The position numbers and the translations under genes were made by a program. Below the pieces are notes generated by a model that had not been told where the DNA came from, searched no databases, and saw nothing but the letters and a program-made list of their open reading frames with translations. DNA of 33,385 nt. It comes from an uncultured Clostridia bacterium. Lineage in GTDB: Bacteria; Bacillota; Clostridia; Lachnospirales; Bianqueaceae. The stretch lies in contig CALWBZ010000105.1 in the NCBI GenBank assembly GCA_944376225.1, positions 1 through 33,385 of the forward strand. Reading direction: 5' to 3'. Shown piece by piece: positions 16,374 to 25,175 of the stretch. Every line of letters begins with the position of its first letter. Positions within the stretch are counted from its first letter, which is position 1.

Positions 16374-17468
16374 ATGAAATTAGGAATTGTGGGACTGCCC
16401 AACGTAGGAAAAAGCACTTTATTTAACTGTCTGACCAAGGCGGGAGCGGCCTCTGCCAATTACCCCTTCTGTACAATCGAACCCAACGTGGGCATCGTGG
16501 CGGTGCCGGATCCCCGCCTTACGGCCCTGACCCAGATGTATCAGTCCGCCAAGACGACGCCGGCCACCATCGAGTTTGTGGACATCGCGGGGCTGGTGCG
16601 GGGCGCGAGCAAGGGGGAGGGCCTGGGCAATCAGTTCCTGTCCCATATCCGGGAGGTGGACGCCATCGTACACGTGGTCCGCTGCTTTGTGGACGACGAT
16701 ATTATCCACGTGGACGGCAGCGTGGATCCCATGCGGGATATCGACACCATCAATCTGGAGCTCATCTTCGCGGATCTGGAGACGCTGGAACGCCGCCGCG
16801 CCAAGACGGCGAAGGCGGCCAAGACGGATAAATCCATGGAGGCGGAGCTTACCGTGATCGATAAGCTGCGTAAGGTCCTGGAGGACGGGCAGCGGGCCAA
16901 GGTCCTTACGTTGGATCCGGAGGAGGCGGCCATCGCCGATTCCTTCCAGCTTCTGACGTCGAAGCCGGTGATCTACGCGGCGAACGTGACAGAGGAGGAT
17001 CTGGCGGAGGACGGCAAAAATAACGCCCAGGTGCAGAAGGTGCGGGAATACGCCGCGGAGCACGGGGAGCAGGTCTTCGTAGTCTGCGCTAAGATCGAGG
17101 AAGAGATCGCGGCGCTGGATGATGAGGAGAAGCAGATGTTCCTGGAGGAACTGGGTCTTACCCATTCGGGGCTGGATCGTTTGATCGCCGCGAGCTACGA
17201 TCTTCTGGGCTTAATCAGTTATCTCACCGCGGGGCCCACGGAGAGCCGGGCGTGGACGATCAAGAAGGGAACGCTGGCGCCCCAGGCGGCGGGAAAGATT
17301 CACTCCGATTTCGAGAGAGGATTTATCCGCGCCGAGGTGGTGGCCTATGACGACCTCATGGGCTGCGGCAGCTACGCGGCGGCCCGAGAGAAGGGACTGG
17401 TTCGCTCCGAGGGAAAAGAGTACGAGATGAAGGACGGGGACGTGGTTCTCTTCCGATTTAACGTTTAA
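16374..17468 (+). CDS. ychF: Redox-regulated ATPase YchF (OLA1/Obg family)
   Basis: Ribosome-associated P-loop protein that prefers ATP and modulates stress responses. The 364-residue length is typical. G1 loop GLPNVGKST (7-15), the switch [20 protein letters not shown], and the position of the G4 motif reading NVTEED, in place of the guanine-specific NKxD, which is the family reason for ATP use. The C-terminal TGS domain carries [17 protein letters not shown] 16374 is chosen because it begins the family N-terminus ([14 protein letters not shown]) and follows GAGGA; the longer reading frame has no ribosome site. Confidence 0.97.
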   Translation: MKLGIVGLPNVGKSTLFNCLTKAGAASANYPFCTIEPNVGIVAVPDPRLTALTQMYQSAKTTPATIEFVDIAGLVRGASKGEGLGNQFLSHIREVDAIVHVVRCFVDDDIIHVDGSVDPMRDIDTINLELIFADLETLERRRAKTAKAAKTDKSMEAELTVIDKLRKVLEDGQRAKVLTLDPEEAAIADSFQLLTSKPVIYAANVTEEDLAEDGKNNAQVQKVREYAAEHGEQVFVVCAKIEEEIAALDDEEKQMFLEELGLTHSGLDRLIAASYDLLGLISYLTAGPTESRAWTIKKGTLAPQAAGKIHSDFERGFIRAEVVAYDDLMGCGSYAAAREKGLVRSEGKEYEMKDGDVVLFRFNV

Positions 17469-17481
17469 TAAGGCAGGAAGG

Positions 17482-17514
17482 GGCCGAGCGCCGGGACGGG
17501 CGTTCGGCCTTTTT
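17482..17514 (+). terminator. Intrinsic terminator after ychF
   Basis: An 11-bp stem (17482-17492 with 17499-17509, one G-T pair), 6-base loop and a T5 run to 17514. Confidence 0.88.
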
Positions 17515-17523
17515 ATTTATATC

Positions 17524-17552
17524 TTGACAAAGCGTTGCCCCTATCTTATAAT
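17524..17552 (+). promoter_or_regulatory. Promoter of the MarR/ABC exporter operon
   Basis: Consensus TTGACA (17524-17529) and TATAAT (17547-17552), 17 bp apart: the strongest promoter in the window, which fits an operon kept off by a repressor. Confidence 0.9.
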
Positions 17553-17559
17553 AAACATG

Positions 17560-17574
17560 TTAATTGTCAACTAA
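17560..17574. promoter_or_regulatory. Likely MarR operator over the transcription start
   Basis: TTAATTG-T-CAACTAA is an inverted repeat with one mismatched pair, placed 8-22 bp after the -10 box where bound protein would block initiation. The shape and TTGTCAA core match MarR-family sites. The regulator is the first gene of the operon, so autorepression is the simple reading. Confidence 0.7.
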
Positions 17575-17598
17575 TTTACGGATGAAGGAGGCCGGATC

Positions 17599-18042
17599 AT
17601 GGAGATCATGGAACTGGATCTGAAGTTCCGGGAGCTGCACCACTGGCACCGGCGGGCGATGGAGCTGCGGCTGAATAAAACGGGAATCTACCGCGCCCAA
17701 CATCAGATCTTGATGTATTTGTCTAAGCATCCCCAGTCTTCCCAGAAGCAGATCGCGGAACGGTTCAACATCTCCTCCGCGGCGGTGGCCACCTCTCTTA
17801 AGAAACTGGAGAGGGGCGGGTACTTAGAACGAGCGGTGGACAGGGAGGACAACCGGTTCCATCAGGTAAGCCTGACGGAGAAGGGGCAGAAGGTGGTGGA
17901 GGACAGTCACGAGATCTTCCAGCGAACCATCGAGGAGACCTATCTGGGCCTGAGCGGCGAGGAACTGGGGGAAGCCATGGCCTTCTACGAAAAAATGGAA
18001 GAGAACTTAAGAAGGATATGTCAGGAGGAACAGGAGAAATGA
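17599..18042 (+). CDS. MarR-family transcriptional regulator
   Basis: A 147-residue winged-helix regulator, probably a repressor of its own operon. Helix-turn-helix at about 53-80 (SSQKQIAERFNISSAAVATS), recognition helix and wing ending in LERAVDREDNRFHQVSLTEKG, with dimerisation helices at both ends. The ribosome site AAGGAGG is seven bases before ATG 17599. The stop overlaps the start of the first exporter gene (ATGA). The gene order regulator plus two half-size ABC exporters is common in Firmicutes for drug- or toxin-responsive efflux. The inducer is unknown. Confidence 0.92.
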   Translation: MEIMELDLKFRELHHWHRRAMELRLNKTGIYRAQHQILMYLSKHPQSSQKQIAERFNISSAAVATSLKKLERGGYLERAVDREDNRFHQVSLTEKGQKVVEDSHEIFQRTIEETYLGLSGEELGEAMAFYEKMEENLRRICQEEQEK

Positions 18043-19778
18043 GTTTTTATTTTCGGTATATCAAACCCTATCTTCCCTATTTCATCATCGGGCCGATCCT
18101 GATGTTGACGGAGGTGGTAGGCGAGGTGCTGATGCCGAAGCTGATGGCAAATATCATCAATTACGGCATTGTAACGGACAGTACCGCTTATATCCTGCAG
18201 ACGGGCGGACTGATGGTGCTGGTGGCCCTCATGATGATGGGCGGGGGCGTCGGCGGCAATTATTTCGCGGCGAAGGCGTCGGTGAGCTTCTCTTCGGACC
18301 TGCGGGCGGATTTGTATAAAAAAGTGCAGAGCTTTTCCTTTGCCAATCTGGATCATTTCCACACGGGCTCCTTGGTCACGCGGCTTACCAACGACGTGAC
18401 CCAGCTGCAAAACATCACCCGCATGAGCCTGGTCATGATGCTGCGGGCGCCCGGCATGATGATCGGCGCCATCATCATGGCCACCAGGATCAACGCCAGC
18501 CTGGCGGTCATCATCGGGGTGATCGCGCCGATCCTGGCGGTGATCATCTTCTTCATCATGAAGACGGCCTTTCCCCGGTTCATGCTCATGCAAAAAAAGA
18601 TCGACGCGCTGAACACGGGAATCCAGGAGAACCTGACCAATGTGCGGGTCATCAAATCCTTCGTGCGGGAAGAGTTCGAGGAGAAACGTTTTTGCGAGAA
18701 AACGGAGGATTTGAGGGATAAGTCTCTGCACGCCCTCAAGATGGTAGTCATGACCATGCCCATCATGACATTGGCGATGAACCTGACGACCCTGGCGGTG
18801 GTTTGGTTCGGGGGCCAGCAGGTCATGGTGGGAGACATGCTGATCGGCGATTTGAGTTCCTTTACCACATACGTGGTGCAGATCCTGTCTTCCCTCATGA
18901 TGGTGGCGATGATCATCCTGCAAAGTTCCCGCGCCATGGCCTCTTCTAAGCGGATCAAGGAGGTCATGAACGAGGAACTGGACCTGACAGACGAGCAGGC
19001 GGCTCAGAAGGAGAAGAAGGTCACGGCGGGAAAGGTGGAGTTTCGCCATGTGAATTTCCGTTATTATAAGGATCATGAGGAATGGGTGTTGGAAGATATC
19101 GACTTTACCGCCTATCCCGGGGAGATCCTGGGAATCATCGGTTCCACCGGCAGCGGAAAGAGTACGCTGGTGCAGTTGATTCCCCGACTGTACGACGCGG
19201 ACGAGGGACAGATCCTGGTGGACGGCGTGGATGTGCGGGATTATTCCCTAGAAAACCTGCGTCAGGGCGTGGGCATGGTGTTACAGAAAAACGTGCTGTT
19301 TTCGGGAACCATTGAGGAGAACCTGCGCTGGGGAGACGAGGAAGCCGGCGAGGAAGAGGTTCGTCAGGCGGCCCAGGCGGCTCAGGCCCATGACTTCGTG
19401 ACCGGTTTTACCGACGGGTATGAGACGGAACTGGGACAGGGGGGCGTGAACGTCTCCGGCGGGCAGAAGCAGCGTCTGTGTATCGCCAGAGCCCTTCTGA
19501 AGAAGCCTAAGATTCTGATCTTGGATGATTCAACCAGCGCCGTAGATACGGCCACCGAGGCCCGCATTCGGGAGTCCTTCCGCACCTCTTTGAAAGATAC
19601 GACCAAGATTATCATCGCCCAGCGCATCAGCTCCGTCATCGAGGCGGATCGTATCCTGGTCATCGACGAGGGCAGGATCGTAGGGCAGGGGACCCATGAG
19701 GAGCTGCTGCGGGATAACAAAGAATACCAGGAGATCTATTATTCCCAGCAGGATAAGCAGAAGGAGGTGGGAGCCTGA
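18039..19778 (+). CDS. ABC exporter half-transporter with degenerate ATP site
   Basis: A 579-residue type IV ABC exporter subunit: six-helix membrane domain (1-300) then a nucleotide-binding domain. Walker A GSTGSGKST (368-376), signature NVSGGQKQR (471-479) and Walker B ILILDD (492-497). The residue after the Walker B Asp is D497, not the catalytic Glu, and the switch position is Q528, not His. Both changes mark the non-catalytic partner of a heterodimer such as BmrC/BmrD, LmrC/LmrD or TM287/288. ATG 18039 overlaps the MarR stop and follows CAGGAG. The second subunit follows at once. Substrate unknown. Confidence 0.9.
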   Translation: MSFYFRYIKPYLPYFIIGPILMLTEVVGEVLMPKLMANIINYGIVTDSTAYILQTGGLMVLVALMMMGGGVGGNYFAAKASVSFSSDLRADLYKKVQSFSFANLDHFHTGSLVTRLTNDVTQLQNITRMSLVMMLRAPGMMIGAIIMATRINASLAVIIGVIAPILAVIIFFIMKTAFPRFMLMQKKIDALNTGIQENLTNVRVIKSFVREEFEEKRFCEKTEDLRDKSLHALKMVVMTMPIMTLAMNLTTLAVVWFGGQQVMVGDMLIGDLSSFTTYVVQILSSLMMVAMIILQSSRAMASSKRIKEVMNEELDLTDEQAAQKEKKVTAGKVEFRHVNFRYYKDHEEWVLEDIDFTAYPGEILGIIGSTGSGKSTLVQLIPRLYDADEGQILVDGVDVRDYSLENLRQGVGMVLQKNVLFSGTIEENLRWGDEEAGEEEVRQAAQAAQAHDFVTGFTDGYETELGQGGVNVSGGQKQRLCIARALLKKPKILILDDSTSAVDTATEARIRESFRTSLKDTTKIIIAQRISSVIEADRILVIDEGRIVGQGTHEELLRDNKEYQEIYYSQQDKQKEVGA

Positions 19779-21634
19779 TGGCGCGTTCGGCAGAGGAACT
19801 CTTAAAGAAATATCAATCGTTAGGCAAGGTGCCCCAGGGCGGCAGAGGCCCCGGGGGAGGAGGTCCCGGAGGAAGAAACCGGGGCGCGGGCGGAAAGCCC
19901 AAGGATACCCGCAACTCCGTTATGCGGCTGCTCCGTTATCTGAATCCTTATAAGTATTATGTAGCGTGCGCCTTTTTCTGCGTACTCGTTTCCACGGGAG
20001 CCACACTGGCGGGATCCTATATGCTGCGGCCCATCATCAACGGACTGGTAGAAAATTCGGATCTGTGGAGCCTCGCCCTTTCTCTTTTGATGATGGGAGG
20101 AATCTACCTGGCGGGGGTCGTTGCCAGTTACGTCCAGCAGCGGCTGATGATCTGGATTTCCCAGAGCGTGTTAAAAAACATCCGCGATGATCTCTTTCGG
20201 AAATTACAGAATCTTCCCGTGCGCTACTACGACACCCACAGCAACGGCGAGCTCATGAGCCGGTTCATGAACGATGTGGACGCCATCGGAGAAATGATGA
20301 ATCATTCCGTGATTCAGCTCTTTTCCGGCTCGATCACGCTGATCGGTACCCTGGGTCTCATGATGAGCATGAACCTGTGGCTGACGCTGATCACCGTCGT
20401 GTTTGTTCCCGTCGTGGCCCGGGTGGGCGGGCTGATCGCCTCTAGAAGCCGCCGTTTCTACAGGGCCCAGCAGGCGGCCCTGGGAGCCGTCAACGGCTAT
20501 GTGGAAGAGTCCATCACCGGGCAGAAGGTCATCAAAGTCTTCTGCCATGAGGAAGTCTGCGAGGAGGAATTTGGGATTCTGAACCGAGATTTGCGGGACA
20601 AACAGATTAAAGCGCAGTTCTTCGGCGGCCTGATGGGGCCCGTTCTCGGGAACCTGAGCCAGATTACATACGCGGTCACGGCCTGTGTCGGCGGGATACT
20701 CTGTATCGCTCAAGGGTTTGATATCGGCGGTTTCTCCGTGTTCGTCAATTATTCCAGACAGTTCATCCGTCCTATTAACGAGATCTCCATGCAGGTCAAT
20801 ACGATTTTCTCGGCCCTGGCCGGCGCGGAACGGGTTTTCGCGGTCATGGATGAGGAGCCGGAACCGGCGGATCCGCCCGAAGCGCTGGAGGTTCCCGATC
20901 TGAAGGGACACGTGCAGCTCACACATGTGTACTTCGGCTATGATCCGCAGGTGCAGATCTTGAAGGATATCAGCCTGTACGCCAAGCCCGGTCAGAAGAT
21001 CGCCTTCGTGGGATCCACCGGCGCGGGCAAGACGACGGTGACGAATCTCCTGAGCCGTTTCTATGACATTCAGGATGGGCAAATCCTGGTGGACGGAAAG
21101 AACCTTTACGATTATAAACGTAAGTTCATCCGCGGGAATATCGCCATGGTACTACAAGATACCCATCTTTTCACCGGCACGGTGATGGAAAATATTCGTT
21201 ACGGAAGACTGGACGCCACGGATGAGGAGATCATCGAAGCGGCCAAATCGGTCAGCGCCCATCACTTTATCGTGAGACTTTCGGAGGGGTACCAGACCAT
21301 GATCGAAGGAGACGGCGCGAACCTAAGCCAGGGACAGCGTCAGCTCCTCAATATCGCCAGGGCGGCCATATCTAAGGCTCCGATCCTCGTGCTGGATGAA
21401 GCGACCAGCTCTGTGGATACCCGAACGGAAAAGCAGATCGAGAAAGGCATGGACGCCCTGATGGCCACACGCACCACCTTCGTCATTGCCCATCGTCTTT
21501 CCACCGTGCGCAACGCCAACGCCATCATGGTGCTGGAACACGGGGTGATCATCGAGCGGGGTACCCACGAGGAACTCCTGGCTCAGAAGGGACGTTATTA
21601 CGAGCTTTATACAGGAAAAGCGGAACTGGATTAA
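19778..21634 (+). CDS. ABC exporter half-transporter with catalytic ATP site
   Basis: A 618-residue partner of the preceding subunit. It has an N-terminal extension with a glycine-rich stretch (about 21-40), six membrane helices (about 60-345), and an ATPase domain with Walker A GSTGAGKTT, Walker B ILVLDEATSSVD with the catalytic Glu, and switch His in VIAHRLSTV. Its signature is LSQGQ instead of LSGGQ, so the composite site made with the first subunit's Walker motifs is degenerate while the other is intact, exactly the asymmetry of heterodimeric exporters. The ATG shares one base with the previous stop. The glycine-rich leader is unusual; its role is unknown. Confidence 0.9.
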   Translation: MARSAEELLKKYQSLGKVPQGGRGPGGGGPGGRNRGAGGKPKDTRNSVMRLLRYLNPYKYYVACAFFCVLVSTGATLAGSYMLRPIINGLVENSDLWSLALSLLMMGGIYLAGVVASYVQQRLMIWISQSVLKNIRDDLFRKLQNLPVRYYDTHSNGELMSRFMNDVDAIGEMMNHSVIQLFSGSITLIGTLGLMMSMNLWLTLITVVFVPVVARVGGLIASRSRRFYRAQQAALGAVNGYVEESITGQKVIKVFCHEEVCEEEFGILNRDLRDKQIKAQFFGGLMGPVLGNLSQITYAVTACVGGILCIAQGFDIGGFSVFVNYSRQFIRPINEISMQVNTIFSALAGAERVFAVMDEEPEPADPPEALEVPDLKGHVQLTHVYFGYDPQVQILKDISLYAKPGQKIAFVGSTGAGKTTVTNLLSRFYDIQDGQILVDGKNLYDYKRKFIRGNIAMVLQDTHLFTGTVMENIRYGRLDATDEEIIEAAKSVSAHHFIVRLSEGYQTMIEGDGANLSQGQRQLLNIARAAISKAPILVLDEATSSVDTRTEKQIEKGMDALMATRTTFVIAHRLSTVRNANAIMVLEHGVIIERGTHEELLAQKGRYYELYTGKAELD

Positions 21635-21640
21635 AAACGT

Positions 21641-21667
21641 CGAGGCGCTGCCCAAAGCAGCGCCTCG
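21641..21667. terminator. Terminator hairpin between convergent genes
   Basis: A perfect 11-bp stem CGAGGCGCTGC/GCAGCGCCTCG with loop CCAAA. On the minus strand a T5 run follows after two bases, so it best serves the small minus-strand gene; on the plus strand there is no clear T run. Confidence 0.75.
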
Positions 21668-21672
21668 AAATA

Positions 21673-21882
21673 TTATTCATAGTTCTTTAAGAGATCGTGC
21701 AGTTTCGCGGCGTGTACCGCCTCATCCTCCGCGAACTCGGCGAAAAGCCTGGAAAGCTCTTCGTCTTCATCCTTGATCTCGTGGGAAAACGCCTGAAAAT
21801 CCCGCACCAGATCCGTGGAGTTTTGCCAGGCGCCAAGCACATGATCCCGATTCGTGATCCTAAAACCGTTTTTATCGTCCAT
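21673..21882 (-). CDS. 69-residue ferritin-like or rubrerythrin-like mini-protein
   Basis: Not firmly recognised. The protein is predicted as two helices (about 13-36 and 41-67) ending in RLFAEFAEDEAVHAAKLHDLL. The E54-A-V-H57 step (ExxH) inside an acidic helix resembles the iron-binding helix of rubrerythrin-like ferritin folds, but only one such motif is present, so any di-iron site would need oligomers. A strong AGGAGG eight bases before ATG 21882 supports translation. It lies 54 bp downstream of the FAD/Rieske gene on the same strand and before a terminator, so the two are probably co-transcribed. A spore-coat or regulatory role is equally possible. Confidence 0.65.
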   Translation of the reverse strand: MDDKNGFRITNRDHVLGAWQNSTDLVRDFQAFSHEIKDEDEELSRLFAEFAEDEAVHAAKLHDLLKNYE

Positions 21883-21936
21883 ATGGGATACCTCCTATGA
21901 TTCGTTTCGGTATAGTATTTGCCCGGTTACGGGGAT

Positions 21937-23235
21937 CTATTCCTTCAAATCGCCGGTCGCGGGATTATCGATCAGTTTCCCGTCCCGGGTGAAGCGGGAA
22001 CCATGACAAGGGCAGTCCCAGGTGTGTTCATAGGGGTTCCATTTCAGGGCGCAGCCCATGTGGGGACAGCGGGGCAGCGTAGGCGTCAGCAGGTTGACGA
22101 TCGCCTCAAACCCGTTGACGAATAGCTGGGGATGGAGGACCGAACGGGAGGGAGAGAAGAGATCGGCATAAGGATTTTCTTTTTCCTGAATAAGGTCGCT
22201 GAGGATGCCGGCCGCCGTCATGGAGGAGGTCATTCCCCATTTATTGAACCCCGCGGCCACAAATAGATTGGGAGTATTGGCCGAATAATGGCCGATATAG
22301 GGAATGCCGTCCAGCGTCATGCAGTCCTGAGTGGCCCAATGGTATTTTTCCGCGGCACCGGGATAATGAGTCTCGGCGAAATCCCGCAGCCCGGTCCAAT
22401 CGCCTCCCTTTTTCCCGGTGCGGTGGCCTTTGCCGCCGATGAGAAGCAGATCCCGGTAATTCCGAAAGGACAGGCCTCCGGACGCCGCGTCCACATACAT
22501 TCCCCCCAGATTGGGCGCGTTTTCTAGGGCGATGACATAGGAACGGTGCTGATAGAGCTTGATAAAGTATCCTCCGTGCTTGTTCAAGAAGGGGAAATGG
22601 GTGGCCACGATGATTTTCTTCGCGGTGATCCGCCCATAATCTGTCATCGCCGTCGTACCGATCAGTTCGCGTACCGGGGTGTGCTCGTAGATACGTAGGT
22701 TTTTGGAGATGCCGGCGATGAACTTGAGCGGATGAAACTGAGCCTGACTGGGAAAGCGCACGGCTCCGGCTACGGCAAAGGGCAGCGGCAGATCCTCCGC
22801 GAACTCGGCCCGGCCGCCCAGCTTTCTTAGAGCGTCCAATTCCTCCTCGATGATCTCGCGGTTGTCCAAAGAGTAAACATAAGAGTCCTTTTCCTCGAAG
22901 TCGCAGGGAATATCCCGGCACAGGGCGCGATATTCCTGAAGGGCGTTTTCGGAGGCTGTAAGATATTTTTCCGCCTGTTCCGCGCCCAACCGGCGGATCA
23001 GCTTGCTATATAGGAGACCGTGCTGGGAAGTGATCTTCGCGGTGGTGTTTTTCGTGATGCCGCCGCTCAGTGTCTCCGCCTCCACAAGGGCGTAAGGGAC
23101 GCCGGCCCTTTGCAGGAAAAAGGCGCATAAGACGCCGGCCATGCCCCCGCCGATAATGAGCACATCGGTGGAAATATCCCGGTCCAGGCGTTTGAAATCG
23201 GTATTTTCGGATGTATGCCGCCATAAAGATTCCAT
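21937..23235 (-). CDS. FAD-dependent oxidoreductase with C-terminal Rieske domain (YhfW-like)
   Basis: A 432-residue fusion of a DAO-type flavoprotein and a Rieske [2Fe-2S] domain. The N-terminus has the dinucleotide fold VLIIGGGMAGVLCAFFLQ (25-42). The C-terminus has cluster ligands C390 and H392 (CPHMGC) and C408 and H411 (CPCHGS). C395 and C410 occupy the positions of the disulfide seen in true respiratory Rieske proteins, which suggests a fairly high-potential cluster. No signal peptide or membrane helix is visible, so it is cytosolic. Substrate unknown; an electron-transfer or oxidative-stress role is often guessed for YhfW-like proteins. ATG 23235 has only a modest GGGGGAAG site. Confidence 0.88.
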   Translation of the reverse strand: MESLWRHTSENTDFKRLDRDISTDVLIIGGGMAGVLCAFFLQRAGVPYALVEAETLSGGITKNTTAKITSQHGLLYSKLIRRLGAEQAEKYLTASENALQEYRALCRDIPCDFEEKDSYVYSLDNREIIEEELDALRKLGGRAEFAEDLPLPFAVAGAVRFPSQAQFHPLKFIAGISKNLRIYEHTPVRELIGTTAMTDYGRITAKKIIVATHFPFLNKHGGYFIKLYQHRSYVIALENAPNLGGMYVDAASGGLSFRNYRDLLLIGGKGHRTGKKGGDWTGLRDFAETHYPGAAEKYHWATQDCMTLDGIPYIGHYSANTPNLFVAAGFNKWGMTSSMTAAGILSDLIQEKENPYADLFSPSRSVLHPQLFVNGFEAIVNLLTPTLPRCPHMGCALKWNPYEHTWDCPCHGSRFTRDGKLIDNPATGDLKE

Positions 23236-23294
23236 AGATCTTCCCCCACTACAAAGTTTACCGGTAGTATGGCGAGTTTAGCTTAAAATATGCA

Positions 23295-23334
23295 TCAAAA
23301 TAAGGAGCGCAGGGATTTTGCCCCTGTGCTCCTT
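23295..23334 (-). terminator. Terminator of the family 2 glycoside hydrolase gene
   Basis: On the minus strand a 13-bp stem (23302-23314 with 23322-23334, one G-T pair) is followed by ATTTTG. It lies 20 bp after the stop at 23355. Confidence 0.75.
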
Positions 23335-23354
23335 GTGCTAGGCGGATATCAAGT

Positions 23355-25013
23355 TTATTCTTTTCTAAATTTGGCGTATAAATCTTTCACAGTCTGGTAG
23401 GCGAGCTTAGGACGACGGTATTCGTCCACGACGCCCTTGTTATTCATGGAACGGGGACGACGGGCGAACCATTCTCGCGAGACGCGCACGTCGCAGAACT
23501 GCCAGATGAAAATGCCGCTGCATCCTTCTTTGGAGAGCACGCCTTCGATCTGCTGAGAGAGGGCGTAAGCCTGATACTCCTCGGTCCATTTATCCATGTT
23601 GGCGTTACGCATGCCATAGATGCCGCCTGCCCCGATCTCGGTGATCAGGAAGGGCTTGCCGCGGCCCTCGGTCTCCTGAATCCAGGCGTAAAGCTCGTCC
23701 AGATATTCTTTTACGGGCGCGTCATGATACCACAGGGGATAGATGTTAAAGGAGACGATATCCACCAGATCCAGACAGATGTCCTTGAAATGCTTGCAGC
23801 TTGCGAAAGAAGTGGGACGGGAGGGATCCAGCGCCTTGATCTGGGCCAGCTGACGCGCGTAACAGGATCGGCCGTATTCGGTCTCGCTGGCGCATTCGTT
23901 AAGGATTCCCCAGATGATGATCGAGGGATGATTCATATGATCCCGGATCATCTCCGCGATACAGTCCTCGCACTGTTTCTCGAAGTTCGGATTGCGCATA
24001 TGTTCTTCGCTAAGCCCCCGGGCATGATTTTCTTCCCACACCATGAAGCCCTTCTCGTCGCAAAGATCAAGAAACAGCGGGTCATTAGGATAATGGGAGG
24101 TACGAACGGCGTTCGCGTTTAGATCGCGGAAAAAGTTTAGATCCTGATCCATGGCGCTCATGGGCAGCGCGCAGCCGAATAGGGGATGATCCTCGTGGCG
24201 GCAAAAGCCGCGAATCTGAATGGGTTGACCGTTATATAGAATCTCGGTACCGGAGATCTTGATCTCGCGGAAGCCCACGCGATCGATGAGATCGTCGCAC
24301 ACGGGACCGCCGTCCAGAGAAAGGGTGGCGGTGACATAATATAATGTGGGAGTCTCCGGAAAATAAGGGACGGCATTGTCGCAATGGATCGTCGCGCGAA
24401 GGGTCTTAACACTCTTAGCCGGTACTTCCGTCGGGTCAAAGACATGGGATCCGACCTCCAGAGAAACTTCCGCGCCGGCGATATGATTTGTCTCGCTGAT
24501 GTTTCGCAAAGAAACTTCCACCTCAAGATCCCAGCTGACTTCCCGAAAGACGGGCGTCAGATGGACCCATTCAATGAAAACGTCCGGCACGATTTCCAGG
24601 CTGACGGGCCGGGAGATGCCGCCGTAAGAATAATAGTCGTTGGGAATGTGCAGGGCGGAGTCTTCGGAAAAAGCGTTGGATACCCGGACCTCAAGGAGGT
24701 GGTTCTTATCTTCCGCCGCGGGGTATACGGCGTCGAAGGCCGTAAAAGCGTTATAATGATGGGCGATCTTCTCGCCGTCTATAAAGACGTCGGCGGTATG
24801 GCTGACGCCCTCAAACACCAGGCGAATATTGCCGCCGGCCCGAATCTCACGGCTGTATAGGGCGTTTCCGCGATAGCTGCCAAACCCGGGGTAAGTCTCC
24901 CAGCAGCTGGGAACGGCAACCGGAAAGGGTTCTCTGCCATCCACGGTAAACTGCCACAGGTTATTCAACTCCACCTGGGGACGGATCTTATGTGTAGAAA
25001 ATGTACGAATCAT
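23355..25013 (-). CDS. Glycoside hydrolase family 2, probable beta-glucuronidase
   Basis: Cytoplasmic retaining glycosidase, probably releasing glucuronic acid from conjugates or oligosaccharides. The 552-residue chain has the sugar-binding jelly roll (about 15-145), an immunoglobulin-like domain (about 145-250) and the TIM barrel. Acid/base E373 (LNECAS) and nucleophile E459 (LITEIGAGG) are visible. MNNKGVVDEYRRPK near 523-536 carries N524 and K526, matching the N-x-K motif that holds the glucuronate carboxylate in Escherichia coli UidA (N566, K568, sequence NKKG). That motif separates glucuronidases from galactosidases of this family. There is no signal peptide. AGGAGG precedes ATG 25013, with a consensus promoter upstream. 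It is divergent from a reductase operon. Shorter than UidA (603), so the active-site loops may be reduced. Confidence 0.85.
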   Translation of the reverse strand: MIRTFSTHKIRPQVELNNLWQFTVDGREPFPVAVPSCWETYPGFGSYRGNALYSREIRAGGNIRLVFEGVSHTADVFIDGEKIAHHYNAFTAFDAVYPAAEDKNHLLEVRVSNAFSEDSALHIPNDYYSYGGISRPVSLEIVPDVFIEWVHLTPVFREVSWDLEVEVSLRNISETNHIAGAEVSLEVGSHVFDPTEVPAKSVKTLRATIHCDNAVPYFPETPTLYYVTATLSLDGGPVCDDLIDRVGFREIKISGTEILYNGQPIQIRGFCRHEDHPLFGCALPMSAMDQDLNFFRDLNANAVRTSHYPNDPLFLDLCDEKGFMVWEENHARGLSEEHMRNPNFEKQCEDCIAEMIRDHMNHPSIIIWGILNECASETEYGRSCYARQLAQIKALDPSRPTSFASCKHFKDICLDLVDIVSFNIYPLWYHDAPVKEYLDELYAWIQETEGRGKPFLITEIGAGGIYGMRNANMDKWTEEYQAYALSQQIEGVLSKEGCSGIFIWQFCDVRVSREWFARRPRSMNNKGVVDEYRRPKLAYQTVKDLYAKFRKE

Positions 25014-25048
25014 TTGGTGACCTCCTGTGTTTTTTTGAATATATGTAC

Positions 25049-25077
25049 AGAATACTACAGGGGTTCCGGACTGTCAA
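25049..25077 (-). promoter_or_regulatory. Promoter of the glycoside hydrolase gene
   Basis: Minus strand: consensus TTGACA (25072-25077) and TATTCT (25049-25054) with a 17-bp spacer, 35 bp from the ATG. Confidence 0.8.
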
Positions 25078-25134
25078 GCATAGAAAATGCATATCATATA
25101 AAATTTTGAATAGGGAAATAGGCTAGAAAAAGGC

Positions 25135-25164
25135 TTGTACAAAGAGGAAAGGGCATGGTATAAT
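25135..25164 (+). promoter_or_regulatory. Promoter of the flavin reductase/SDR operon
   Basis: TTGTAC (25135-25140) and consensus TATAAT (25159-25164), 18 bp apart. Transcription would start near 25171, just before the first leader repeat. GGCGTGGC at 25166-25173 lies over the start and is the exact reverse complement of GCCACGCC at 25204-25211 and 25295-25302. Confidence 0.75.
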
Positions 25165-25175
25165 AGGCGTGGCAT

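Noticed and set aside
18021..19076. 351-codon minus-strand frame opposite the first exporter gene
   Set aside because: Histidine- and arginine-rich shadow product with no family features and no ribosome site.
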